DNA of 64,000 bases from Streptomyces sp. SAT1 (GTDB lineage: Bacteria > Actinomycetota > Actinomycetes > Streptomycetales > Streptomycetaceae), in NCBI RefSeq assembly GCF_001654495.1, contig NZ_CP015849.1, positions 5,121,501 to 5,185,500 on the forward strand, in the 5' to 3' direction. The position numbers and the translations under genes are program-made. Shown here in pieces: positions 53,943-62,353 of the stretch. Position 1 is the first letter of the stretch; the number at the start of each line of letters is the position of its first letter. Under the pieces are notes generated by a model. The model saw only the letters and a list, made by a program, of their open reading frames with translations. It had not been told where the DNA came from and did no database searches.

Positions 53943-54737
53943 GTGCGACTGACCCCCACCGAGCGTGACCGGCTGCTGCTCTTCGGGGCCGCCGAACTGG
54001 CCCGCGCCCGCAGGTCCCGCGGCCTCAGGCTCAATGTGCCGGAGGCCACCGCGCTGATCGCCGACACGGTGTGCGAGGCCGCCCGCGACGGCGCCCGGCT
54101 GGCCGAGGCGATCGAGCGCGCCCGTACGGTGCTCGGCCCGGACGACGTGCTGCCCGGCGTCGCCGACGTGGTCACCGAGGTCCATGTGGAGGCCGTCTTC
54201 GACGACGGCTCACGGCTCGCGATCGTCACCGACCCGCTGGCGGGCGGCAGCCTGGGGGAGGAGGCCCCGGGCGCGCTGCTGCCCGGACCGCAGCACGCCG
54301 ACCCGGAGCCGGCCGTGCGCCTCACCGTCACCAACACCGCCGCCGTCCCGGTCTCCGTCACCTCCCACTTCCACTTCTTCGAGGCCAACCCGCGCCTGGA
54401 CTTCGACCGCGCCGCCGCCTACGGCATGCGGCTCGCGGTGCCCGCCGGGTCGTCGGTGCGGTTCGGGCCGGGGGAGAGCGCCGAGGTCGGCCTCGTGCCG
54501 ATCGGCGGCGCCCGGGTCGCCATCGGCTTCGCCGGACTGGTCGACGGCCCGCTGGACGCCCCCGGCGCCAGGCAGGAGGCCCTGCGCCGGGCCGCCGCCT
54601 GCGGCTACCTGGGCGTGTCCGCGACGGAAGCCGCCGGAGCGGCGGTCGCCGGGACGGAAGCCGCCGAGGCACAGGCCGCCGGAGCGGGAGCCCCCGCACC
54701 CCCGACCCCCGACGCCCCGGAAGGAGACGCCCGATGA
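53943..54737 (+). CDS. fused urease gamma-beta subunit (UreA-UreB)
   Basis: This 264-residue protein joins urease gamma (residues 1-100: LTPTERDRLLLFGAAELARARRSRGLRLNVPEA) to beta (about 110-220: TSHFHFFEANPRLDFDRAAAYGMRLAVPAG). An Ala/Pro-rich tail follows. The fusion resembles those in some actinobacteria and Helicobacter. AGGAGG precedes GTG 53943. Its TGA overlaps the ureC ATG (ATGA). No accessory genes for nickel insertion are nearby. Confidence 0.9.
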   Translation: MRLTPTERDRLLLFGAAELARARRSRGLRLNVPEATALIADTVCEAARDGARLAEAIERARTVLGPDDVLPGVADVVTEVHVEAVFDDGSRLAIVTDPLAGGSLGEEAPGALLPGPQHADPEPAVRLTVTNTAAVPVSVTSHFHFFEANPRLDFDRAAAYGMRLAVPAGSSVRFGPGESAEVGLVPIGGARVAIGFAGLVDGPLDAPGARQEALRRAAACGYLGVSATEAAGAAVAGTEAAEAQAAGAGAPAPPTPDAPEGDAR

Positions 54738-56458
54738 GCCGTTCCAAAGGACGCGAGGTGAGCCGGGCGATCCACGTCGATCCGCACGCCTACGCCGCCA
54801 CCCACGGACCCCGCGCCGGTGACCGCGTCCGCCTCGGCGACTCCGGTCTGGTGATCCGGGTGGAGTCGGACGCGCAGCGCTACGGCGACGAGTTCCTGGC
54901 CGGGTTCGGCAAGACCGCCCGCGACGGACTGCACCTCAAGGCCGCGGCCGTCCGCGAGACCTGCGACGTCGTCATCAGCAACGTCGTCGTGATCGACGCG
55001 GTGCAGGGCATCCGCAAGGTGTCCATCGGCATCCGCGAGGGCCGGATCAGCGCCGTGGGCCGGGCCGGGAACCCGGACACGCTCGACGGGGTCGACGTCG
55101 TCGTGGGCACCGGCACGACCATCGTGTCCGGCGAGGGACTGATCGCGACCGCCGGAGCGGTGGACACGCATGTGCACCTGCTGTCGCCGCGGATCATGGA
55201 GGCGTCCCTCGCCTCCGGCGTGACCACGATCATCGGGCAGGAGTTCGGGCCGGTGTGGGGCGTCGGCGTCAACTCGCCCTGGGCGCTGCGGCACGCCTTC
55301 GGCGCCTTCGACGCCTGGCCGGTCAACATCGGCTTCCTGGGCCGGGGTTCGTCCTCGCACGGCGCCCCCCTCGTCGAGGCGCTGGCCGAGGGCGGCGCCT
55401 GCGGCTTCAAGGTGCACGAGGACATGGGCGCCCACACCCGCGCCCTGGACACCGCCCTGCGGGTGGCCGAGGAGCACGACGTGCAGGTGGCCCTGCACAG
55501 CGACGGGCTGAACGAGTGCCTGTCGGTGGAGGACACCCTGCGCGTCCTGGAGGGGCGCACGATCCACGCCTTCCACATCGAGGGCTGCGGCGGCGGACAC
55601 GTGCCCAACGTGCTGAAGATGGCGGGCGTGCCCCATGTCATCGGCTCCTCCACCAACCCCACGCTGCCCTTCGGCCGGGACGCGGTCGCCGAGCACTACG
55701 GCATGATCGTCTCCGTCCACGACCTGAAGACCGACCTGCCCGGCGACGCCGCCATGGCCCGCGACCGCATCCGCGCGGGCACCATGGGCGCCGAGGACGT
55801 GCTGCACGACCTGGGCGCGATCGGCATCACCTCCTCCGACGCGCAGGGCATGGGCCGCGCGGGCGAGACCGTGCGCCGCACCTTCGCGATGGCCGGGAAG
55901 ATGAAGGCCGAGCTGGGCCCGGCCGAGGGCGACGGCCCCGGCGACGACAACGGCCGCGTGCTGCGCTACATCGCCAAGCTGACCGTCAACCCGGCCATCG
56001 CGCACGGCCTCTCCCACGAGGTCGGCTCCCTGGAGGCCGGCAAGCTCGCCGACATCGTGCTGTGGCGCCCGGAGTACTTCGGCGCCAAACCGCAGCTCGT
56101 GCTCAAGTCCGGCTTCCCCGCGTACGGCGTCACCGGCGACCCGAACGCGGCCACCGACACCTGCGAACCCCTCGTGCTGGGACCGCAGTTCGGCGCGCAC
56201 GGCGCCACCCCCGCCGAACTCTCCGTCGCGTTCGTGGCGCGGGCCGCGCTCGACCAGGGCGGCGACACCATGCCCACCCGCAGGCGCCGGGTCGCCGTGC
56301 GCGGCACCCGCGGCATCGGCCCGGCCGACCTGCGCCTGAACTCCCGTACCGGAGCGGTCGACGTCGACCAGCGCACCGGTCTGGTCACCCTGGACGGCGA
56401 CCCGCTGCGCTCGGAGCCCGCCGACTCCGTCTCCCTGAACCGCCTGTACTTCCTCTGA
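54734..56458 (+). CDS. ureC: urease alpha subunit-like amidohydrolase
   Basis: This 574-residue UreC homologue keeps the nickel ligands: His146 and His148 (DTHVH), Lys226 to be carbamylated (GFKVHEDMG), His255, His281 and Asp369 (SSDAQGMG). The flap, aligned without gaps, has Val328 in place of the usual Cys, with His329 kept, and the following His is Asp330. The GGGTGPAAG loop is GQEFGPVWG and is about four residues shorter after it. It may be an unusual urease or act on another substrate. agmatine deiminase follows by 16 bases. Confidence 0.88.
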   Translation: MSRSKGREVSRAIHVDPHAYAATHGPRAGDRVRLGDSGLVIRVESDAQRYGDEFLAGFGKTARDGLHLKAAAVRETCDVVISNVVVIDAVQGIRKVSIGIREGRISAVGRAGNPDTLDGVDVVVGTGTTIVSGEGLIATAGAVDTHVHLLSPRIMEASLASGVTTIIGQEFGPVWGVGVNSPWALRHAFGAFDAWPVNIGFLGRGSSSHGAPLVEALAEGGACGFKVHEDMGAHTRALDTALRVAEEHDVQVALHSDGLNECLSVEDTLRVLEGRTIHAFHIEGCGGGHVPNVLKMAGVPHVIGSSTNPTLPFGRDAVAEHYGMIVSVHDLKTDLPGDAAMARDRIRAGTMGAEDVLHDLGAIGITSSDAQGMGRAGETVRRTFAMAGKMKAELGPAEGDGPGDDNGRVLRYIAKLTVNPAIAHGLSHEVGSLEAGKLADIVLWRPEYFGAKPQLVLKSGFPAYGVTGDPNAATDTCEPLVLGPQFGAHGATPAELSVAFVARAALDQGGDTMPTRRRRVAVRGTRGIGPADLRLNSRTGAVDVDQRTGLVTLDGDPLRSEPADSVSLNRLYFL

Positions 56459-56474
56459 GGAACCGAGAACCCAC

Positions 56475-57524
56475 ATGAGCACCCCCGCCGCCGACGGCTT
56501 CTCCATGCCCGCCGAATGGGCGCCCCACGAGCGCACCTGGATGGCCTGGCCGGGCGCCAACCCGACCTTCGGCACCCCGGAGGAACTGGCCGCCTCCCGT
56601 ATCGCCTGGGCGTCGGTCGCCCGCGCGGTGCGCCGTTTCGAGCCGGTCACCGTGGTCTGCGGCCCCGGCCAGTCCGCCGAGGCCCGCGCCCTGCTCGGCG
56701 ACGGCGTCGACACCGTCGAACGCGACCTCGACGACGCCTGGATGCGCGACATCGGCCCCACCTTCCTCAAGGACCGCACCGGCCGGCTGGCCGCCGTGGA
56801 CTGGACGTTCAACGGCTGGGGCGCCCAGGACTGGGCCCGCTGGGAGCACGACGCGAAGATCGGCGCGTACGTGGCCGATCTCGCCGGGGCGCGGACGTAC
56901 GCCTCACGGCTGGTCAACGAGGGCGGCGCGATCCACGTCGACGGCGAGGGCACCGTCCTGCTCACCGAGACCGTCCAGCTCGGCCCGGAGCGCAACCCGC
57001 ACTGGTCCCGGGAGCAGGTCGAGGCCGAGATCCACGCGCACCTGGGCACCCGCAAGGCGATCTGGCTGCCGCGCGGCCTGACCGGCGACTACCCGCCGCA
57101 CGGCTACGGCACCCTCGGCCATGTCGACATCGTCGCCGCCTTCGCCCGCCCCGGCGTCGTCGTCGCCCACCACCAGCCCGACCCGGCCCACCCCGACCAC
57201 GAGGTCACCAAGGAGGTCATCGGCCTCCTCCGCGCGGCCACCGACGCCCACGGCCGCTCCCTGGAGGTCGTCGAGGTGACCGCCCCCACCGTCCTGGAGG
57301 CCGACGGCCACTGGGCCGACTACTCCTACATCAACCACTACCTGTGCAACGACGGCGTCGTCCTGTGCGCCTTCGACGACCCCCGCGACGAGGCCGCCGC
57401 CGCCGTCTTCCGCCGCCTCTTCCCCGACCGCACGGTCACCCTGGTGGACGCCCGCACGATCTTCGCGGGCGGCGGCGGCATCCACTGCGTCACGCAGCAG
57501 CAGCCGAGAAGCGCGGGCCAGTGA
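56475..57524 (+). CDS. aguA: agmatine deiminase
   Basis: AguA converts agmatine to N-carbamoylputrescine and ammonia. The 349-residue protein has FSMPAEWAPHERTWMAWPG, DDAWMRDIGPTF, LVNEGGAIHVDGEGTVLLTE, TLGHVDIVAAF and the catalytic Cys in GGGGIHCVTQQQP. It is downstream of the urease-like genes, behind GAGGAACC. The next enzyme, AguB, is not seen in this window. It ends eight bases before the convergent ASCH gene. Confidence 0.92.
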   Translation: MSTPAADGFSMPAEWAPHERTWMAWPGANPTFGTPEELAASRIAWASVARAVRRFEPVTVVCGPGQSAEARALLGDGVDTVERDLDDAWMRDIGPTFLKDRTGRLAAVDWTFNGWGAQDWARWEHDAKIGAYVADLAGARTYASRLVNEGGAIHVDGEGTVLLTETVQLGPERNPHWSREQVEAEIHAHLGTRKAIWLPRGLTGDYPPHGYGTLGHVDIVAAFARPGVVVAHHQPDPAHPDHEVTKEVIGLLRAATDAHGRSLEVVEVTAPTVLEADGHWADYSYINHYLCNDGVVLCAFDDPRDEAAAAVFRRLFPDRTVTLVDARTIFAGGGGIHCVTQQQPRSAGQ

Positions 57525-57531
57525 ACTCGCC

Positions 57532-57891
57532 TCAGGTGTCGGCGAGCTCCACCTCGATCGCGAGCGCGCCGAGCGCTTCTTTCTCGGGCGGGTAGATGCT
57601 GCGGATGTTCGCGAGCTGCTCCTCGCGGCTCGCTGTCGGGTTGACGTTCGTCGGCCCCTCACCGTCGAGCAGCGCTCCGAAGTCCGGGTAGTGGGCCACG
57701 CGCAGCACACGCACGTCGCACGTCTCGTCGCTGCCCTTGATCCGGAACCGGATCGTGTCGCCCTCGCTCAGGTGGGCGAGATGCGGGTACCGCACCCGGA
57801 CCTCGATCGTCTTGCGGCCGGCGGCGACGAGGTCGAAGTACCGGCGGTAGAGGTTCAGCTCGTGCCTGCGGGCAGCCCTGGTGGTGCTCAT
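57532..57891 (-). CDS. ASCH domain-containing protein
   Basis: This 119-residue protein is a single ASCH domain: LNLYRRYFDLVAAGRKTIEVRVRYPHLAHLSEGDTIRFR, ending in ALAIEVELADT. ASCH domains belong to the PUA-like superfamily and bind RNA or modified nucleosides; the best known, YqfB, is an N4-acetylcytidine amidohydrolase. Its ATG overlaps the stop of the synthetase-like gene by four bases (ATGA), so the two are made together. Confidence 0.87.
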   Translation of the reverse strand: MSTTRAARRHELNLYRRYFDLVAAGRKTIEVRVRYPHLAHLSEGDTIRFRIKGSDETCDVRVLRVAHYPDFGALLDGEGPTNVNPTASREEQLANIRSIYPPEKEALGALAIEVELADT

Positions 57892-58997
57892 GAAGATGTG
57901 ACGCTCCTCATCGGGTGGGACATCAGCCGGCCGAGTTCACCGGCTGCGTACGAGCGGAAGAAGTGCCGCGGGGTGGCGAGCAGCGCATCGGCCATGTCCA
58001 GCAGCCGCTCGGCGTACTCGGACACCGAACCGGGCCACATCCGCGTGTCGAGCATCCAGGGGGCGGAACCGTCGGGCAAGGGCGCCTTGCCGTCCCGGAT
58101 GAGGCTCTTCGAGAGCTTGGCGCCGGTGTCCGTGAGGACCTGCGGGCAGAACAGGCGCGTGGGGAGTCGTGCGCCGGTGAGCCCGATCGCGGTCAGGGCA
58201 TTGTCGACGAGGGTCGAGCCGAACACCCAGTCGCCGCCCTTCACCATCACGCTCAGACGCTCGCGGTCGGCGGTCGCGGCAACCTCCTTGACGAGGTTGC
58301 GGTACAGCGTGGCGAGGTCGAGGTACCCGCCCCTGTCCGGGGCGACGACGACCTCGTACGGTCCGTGGTGCAGGCAGACCGCGTGCACCTCGGCGTGCTC
58401 GGAGTCGAGCAGGATGCGCGTCCGCTCGGCGTACTTCTCGGCCCAGCCGCAGCCAGGCTTGGGGCAGGGCACCCGTACGTGGGGAACGCCGTGGGCCGGG
58501 TCGAGCCACCAGCGAGCGGCGTCGATGCGGCGGTGCACCCGTAACCAGGTGCGCCGGTACTGCTCGGTGTGCTGTTGCCGTGAGTACGTCTCGACGGAGT
58601 AGGGGATCGACAGCCGTCCGGAGAACGCATCGAACAGGGGCCGGTACAAGGTGTCGACCTGCTCGGTGAGTGCCTCCTCGCCGAGTGCCTGGGCGTACGC
58701 GCGCTGGTAGCTGTGCCCCGTCGCAGGGTCGACGACGACTTCGTACGGCGCGTTGTCGAGCGCGCCGAAGGCCACCTCGACGGGGATGCCGAAACGCCCG
58801 CGTGTGCGGGCCGCTGCCGCGAACGCGAGGGACTGGACGAGCGACGTACCCAGGTGCGGCACGCCGTTGATCTGGGCGCCGACCACGAACACGATGCGCT
58901 GGGGCGCCGCCCTGCGGATATGAGGTGCGAGTACGTCCTCGGCGGAGCCGAGAGCGTTGGCCAGGACGGTGTTCGGCGAGACGAGTGCGGCAGTCAT
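57888..58997 (-). CDS. class I aminoacyl-tRNA synthetase-like nucleotidyltransferase
   Basis: This 369-residue protein has a HIGH-type motif (VPHLGTSLVQS) near residue 46 and a KMSKS-type motif (AKLSKSLI) near 298, the two hallmarks of class I synthetases. A CPKPGCGWAEKYAE segment with later CLHHG may bind zinc. The catalytic core is present, but I recognise no complete tRNA-binding domain, so it may charge a small molecule or modify tRNA. A TTA codon occurs at 58542-58544. It is coupled to the ASCH gene and divergent from an HTH-TPR regulator. ATG 58997 follows CTGGAGTG. Confidence 0.72.
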   Translation of the reverse strand: MTAALVSPNTVLANALGSAEDVLAPHIRRAAPQRIVFVVGAQINGVPHLGTSLVQSLAFAAAARTRGRFGIPVEVAFGALDNAPYEVVVDPATGHSYQRAYAQALGEEALTEQVDTLYRPLFDAFSGRLSIPYSVETYSRQQHTEQYRRTWLRVHRRIDAARWWLDPAHGVPHVRVPCPKPGCGWAEKYAERTRILLDSEHAEVHAVCLHHGPYEVVVAPDRGGYLDLATLYRNLVKEVAATADRERLSVMVKGGDWVFGSTLVDNALTAIGLTGARLPTRLFCPQVLTDTGAKLSKSLIRDGKAPLPDGSAPWMLDTRMWPGSVSEYAERLLDMADALLATPRHFFRSYAAGELGRLMSHPMRSVTSS

Positions 58998-59194
58998 TTC
59001 ACTCCAGGGCTCCTTGGCGGCCGGGTGGATCCGGTGCGCCCAAGAGTGGCCCTCGACGCGAACCTCGGCGAGGGCTTCCAAGGGTCTTTTCGATGCCCCT
59101 AATGGGACTTTCATTGATTCCTGAGGGTGATGGCTGGCCAACAGCAGGGCTTACCGGGACACTTGGTGCAGTGCATGACGACGGAGGTGCAGCA

Positions 59195-60421
59195 GTGCCA
59201 CGGCCCGCGGGAAACACCCGGCTCAAGGCGGCCCGTCTCGCTGCCGGTTACCACTCTCAGCAGGCTCTTGCCGATGCCCTGCACGTGGGAGTGCGGCAGG
59301 TTCGTCGCTGGGAGTCCGACACGCCGCCCTGGCCCCAGCCCGAGGTGAGTCGGGCGCTCACACGGCTGCTCGGCCAGGACATGGAGGCCCTGGGGTTCGC
59401 CCGGCCAGGTGGCAGCACCGGCGACCGGAGCCGGCGCACGGTGCTCGCGGCCACGGCTGCCGCCGTAGGTCTCGCCGCCGTACCCACGCAGGCCGCGGCT
59501 CTGCAACCTGCGACCGCGGCCGACGACTACGAGGCGGTGACCCGCTCGCACCGGCGCCTGTACTGGTCGGTCGCGCCGAACACCCTGCACCCGGCCGCAC
59601 TCGCGCACGCGACCCTCGGCTGCGCCCTGCTCCCGGAGACGGCCGGGCAGACTCGGCAGCGAGTCGCCGCCGCGCTCAGCGAGACGTACCTTCTGGCAGG
59701 CCGGATCGAGTTCTTCGACATGCGCGATTCCGACCGCGCGCAGCAGACGCTGATCCGCGCGCTCCAGGCGGCAGGCGAGGCCGACGATCCGCTGCTCGGT
59801 TCCGCGGTCCTCGCGCACACCGCGTTCGTCCCCGCGTGGGCGGGCGACCGGGCGGCGGCCGTGGAGCGGATGGTGGCCGCGCGGACCTACGCCCGCCGCG
59901 GCCCGGCGTCCCCTGGACTGCTCGCGTGGCTGGACGCGGTCGAGGCGGAGTGCGAGACGCGATGCGGAGACACGCGGACCGCGCTCCATCTGATCGGGCA
60001 TGCCGAGAGCGTGCTGTCGGACGGCGGGGGGCACGCGAACCCGGAGTGGCTCGACTGGTTCTCGGCAGTCCGCCTCGCCGCGTTCAAGGGCAACACGCAG
60101 TTGCGGGCCGGGCACCTGCCGCAGGCCCGCACCACCCTGCTCGGTGTCCTCGACCAGCTGGATCCGGCCGAGGAGAAACAGCGGACGGTCGTGCTCGGCG
60201 ACCTGGCCGCCGTCGAGGCCGCGGCAGACGACCCCGAAGCGGCGTGCCGACACGCGCTCAGGGCTCTCGACCAGTTGGAGCGCACCTGGTATGCGATGGG
60301 CATGGACCGGGTGCGCGAGGTGCGGCGCGCACTGGCGCCGCACCAGCACGAGCGGTGCGTGCGCGAGCTGGACGACCGGCTCTACGGCTGGTCGACCACG
60401 GTCAGCGCGCTCGCTCGTTGA
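59195..60421 (+). CDS. XRE-family HTH regulator with TPR-like domain
   Basis: This 408-residue protein begins with an HTH (RLAAGYHSQQALADALHVGVRQVRRWES, residues 10-38). The rest looks like helical TPR repeats (for example LSETYLLAGRIEFF and ARTTLLGVLDQLD), similar to actinobacterial HTH-TPR proteins. GTG 59195 is chosen because GGAGG lies seven bases upstream; extension to 58925 runs antisense into the synthetase-like gene. It is divergent from that gene and probably controls it. It overlaps the convergent HAD gene by 20 bases. Confidence 0.8.
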   Translation: MPRPAGNTRLKAARLAAGYHSQQALADALHVGVRQVRRWESDTPPWPQPEVSRALTRLLGQDMEALGFARPGGSTGDRSRRTVLAATAAAVGLAAVPTQAAALQPATAADDYEAVTRSHRRLYWSVAPNTLHPAALAHATLGCALLPETAGQTRQRVAAALSETYLLAGRIEFFDMRDSDRAQQTLIRALQAAGEADDPLLGSAVLAHTAFVPAWAGDRAAAVERMVAARTYARRGPASPGLLAWLDAVEAECETRCGDTRTALHLIGHAESVLSDGGGHANPEWLDWFSAVRLAAFKGNTQLRAGHLPQARTTLLGVLDQLDPAEEKQRTVVLGDLAAVEAAADDPEAACRHALRALDQLERTWYAMGMDRVREVRRALAPHQHERCVRELDDRLYGWSTTVSALAR

Positions 60422-61064
60422 ACTGCGCGATCTGCGGTGACAGTTCCAGCAGGGTCTCCACCCGGAACGTCGGCAGCTTCTGCGCCTGCTCGCTGCGCCA
60501 CTGGATCGTCGCCCACGGTCCGCGCCGGACGAGGGCGGTGTGCAGTCCGGCCGCGCGGGCGGGGGCGATGTCGTTGTCGACGCGGTCGCCGACGTAGAGC
60601 ATTTCGTCGGGCTCGGCCGGGACGACCTCGGCGACGCGGTCGAAGAACGCACGGTCCGGTTTGCTCGCGCCCCAGTCGTCCGAGGTGCCGATCAGGTCGA
60701 CGTCGGTGGCGAACAGCTCACGCAGGATGCGGCCCGCCCGTACGGTCTGGTTGCCGGCGATGCCCAGCCACAGGCCGTCGGCCCGCAGAGCGGTGAGCGC
60801 GTCGCGGACGTCCGGGTACAGGTCCTGCTCGCCGAACGCCTCCGGCCGGCCGGCCTCCGCCCGCTTCTCCCGCTCGGCGTGGAGGTCGAAGCCGGGCCGG
60901 AACTCCTGGAAGGTCTCGCGGTAGTCGCGGCCCTGGGCGATGACGGCGCCGAACACGGCATGGAAGGTGTGGCGGGGTACACCGAGCCAGTCGGCCCAGG
61001 TGCCGTATTCGGTGGTCTCGTCCACGAGGCATTCGCCGACGTCAAAGATCACAGCACGAATCAT
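60402..61064 (-). CDS. HAD family hydrolase
   Basis: This 220-residue protein has HAD motif I FDVGECLVD, where Gly replaces the usual second Asp (as in the YihX branch). Motif II is GIAGN, and the Lys of motif III is in GASKPDRAFF. Motif IV is LYVGDRVDNDI. Small-molecule phosphatases of this type act on sugar phosphates or nucleotides. Its stop overlaps the convergent regulator. No partner is proven. Confidence 0.83.
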   Translation of the reverse strand: MIRAVIFDVGECLVDETTEYGTWADWLGVPRHTFHAVFGAVIAQGRDYRETFQEFRPGFDLHAEREKRAEAGRPEAFGEQDLYPDVRDALTALRADGLWLGIAGNQTVRAGRILRELFATDVDLIGTSDDWGASKPDRAFFDRVAEVVPAEPDEMLYVGDRVDNDIAPARAAGLHTALVRRGPWATIQWRSEQAQKLPTFRVETLLELSPQIAQFNERAR

Positions 61065-61172
61065 TGAGCGAGCGTAGCGGTCACGACGAAAGCGGCCCCA
61101 CCCGACCGGAGGAGGCAGGGGCGCGTTCGGCGGTCGAGCGGGAAGGCCACCCGGCAGCAGCCCGGCCTGCCG
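61065..61172 (-). other. gap between HAD gene and pseudogene
   Basis: No gene is seen. It presumably holds the HAD promoter and the end of the lectin pseudogene transcript. Confidence 0.4.
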
Positions 61173-61896
61173 CTACTTGGGGCGGGCGTCCTGGGTCACC
61201 TTGCCGCCCGCGGTGATGGCGGTGGCCGGGTCGACGGCCAGGCACTGGCCCGTCCACTGGTCGACGAAGGCGTAGGCGGTCCGGGACGTGCCGGAGACCT
61301 CGACCTTGGTGGGGATGATGTCCCACATCTGGTTGCCGGAGAACCAGTGGCTCTCGCAGCCCCACCAGAACAGCTGTGTCCCGGCCGCCGGCGGGGTGCC
61401 GTTGTTGTAGGGGACCGTCAGGCACTTGCCGTTGATCGCCTTGATCCCGTGGTAGCCGTACGCGCTGTTGACATACGTCTTGTCCGCGTTGACCAGCCAG
61501 ATCGCCGGGTCCACCAGCGCCCAGCCGGGGAAGTCCGTCATCACCATGCCCAGTCGGCCGTTGCCGCCGCCGCTGTCGAGGTAGCGCATCAACTGGTCGT
61601 TGACGCCGAGGACTTCGGTGGTGACACCGTTCTGCACCGACCGAAACCTGAGCCGTCGTGTTGTTCCGCAGCACCGACGGTTCGGGACTTCATCCAGTCC
61701 GACTCGCTCGCCGGCCCGATGTTCCGGTAGGCGTCGTTGTTGCTCGGCCCGGCCGCCCCGGCGGGGGCCGTCGCGGACAGCAGCGCGCCCGTGGCGAGGG
61801 AAGCGGTCAGCAGCCGGGTCAGCCGGCTCAGCAGGCGCAGGCCGCGTCTCGGCCGGACGCGGCGTCGCGGACGTCGTGGAGAGAGGTGGAGGACAT
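61173..61896 (-). pseudogene. secreted ricin-type lectin-like protein, frameshifted at two points
   Basis: A good start exists at ATG 61896 after AGGAGAGAG, but the signal peptide (RLLSRLTRLLTASLATGALL) lies in a second frame and the C-terminal part in a third. Each change is consistent with a one-base deletion, one near 61860-61830 and one near 61670-61640. The last part has ricin B features: INGKCLTVPYNNGTPP, GNQMWDI and GQCLAVDPATAI. It ends early, with the final QxW-type motif missing. Either a decayed gene or an assembly error. Confidence 0.7.
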
Positions 61897-62176
61897 GGGA
61901 CTCTCTCCTGGGTGGTGAACGTGGGGTGGCCGCCGGATCGGCACCACGAACGGTGGAGCGGACGTGGTCGTCGCCCGCGCGCGGCACGGGACATCCGGCT
62001 CCTGGGCGCGCACGTCGTTGTCGCCGCCCCGGTGGTCCGTCGCGGTCCGGGTCCCCCGGACCGTCCGCCGAGTCGATCTTCACCGCCGCCCCTTGCGTCT
62101 CACTGACGCAACGGGCGGCCTGCGTCGGGCGGCCCCGACGGCGCGGACGGCGGCGGCGGTCGGGTAGAACGTACGC
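61897..62176. other. intergenic stretch upstream of the lectin pseudogene
   Basis: No gene is convincing. GACGCA/TGCGTC (62105-62126) is a weak inverted repeat. The region probably holds the pseudogene promoter and that of the heptad-repeat peptide. Confidence 0.4.
62165..62170 (+). promoter_or_regulatory. -10-like box TAGAAC, leaderless spacing
   Basis: TAGAAC is six bases before GTG 62177, matching the spacing seen at many genes of this window. Confidence 0.3.
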
Positions 62177-62353
62177 GTGGATGTACTGCTCTTCGCCGCT
62201 CGCGGCCACCGACCCGCCGAGCCGGTCCGGACCCCGGACACGGCGTCCGGCCGGGTCTCTGTCCGGATGGATCCGGAGCCTGTCGGGGTGGATCCGGAGC
62301 CCGTCCGGGTGAATCCGGGATCCGTCCGGGTGGATGCGGGGGCGGGGCGGTGA
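62177..62353 (+). CDS. possible 58-aa protein with heptad repeats, coupled to TetR
   Basis: GTG 62177 opens a frame whose TGA overlaps the TetR GTG (GTGA). The C-terminal half repeats seven residues: VRMDPEP, VGVDPEP, VRVNPGS, VRVDAGA, encoded by a 21-base tandem repeat. A TAGAAC box lies six bases before the start. The first part reads MDVLLFAARGHRP. It may be a coupling frame for the regulator rather than a functional protein. Confidence 0.45.
   Translation: MDVLLFAARGHRPAEPVRTPDTASGRVSVRMDPEPVGVDPEPVRVNPGSVRVDAGAGR
62261..62344. repeat. 21-bp tandem repeat, four copies
   Basis: Units start at 62261, 62282, 62303 and 62324, each a GTCCGGRTGGATCCGGAGCC-type sequence. The first two differ at four positions and later copies are more diverged. 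The period is seven codons. Confidence 0.9.

Noticed and set aside
54734..56458. UreC as an inactive homologue lacking the catalytic flap His
   Set aside because: A first alignment suggested the flap His was missing. A gap-free alignment shows His329 in its place, so only the Cys and the following His are changed.
60402..61064. HAD protein as catalytically dead because motif I has Gly for the second Asp
   Set aside because: Active HAD phosphatases of the YihX type have the same Asp-x-Gly form, so loss of activity cannot be claimed.
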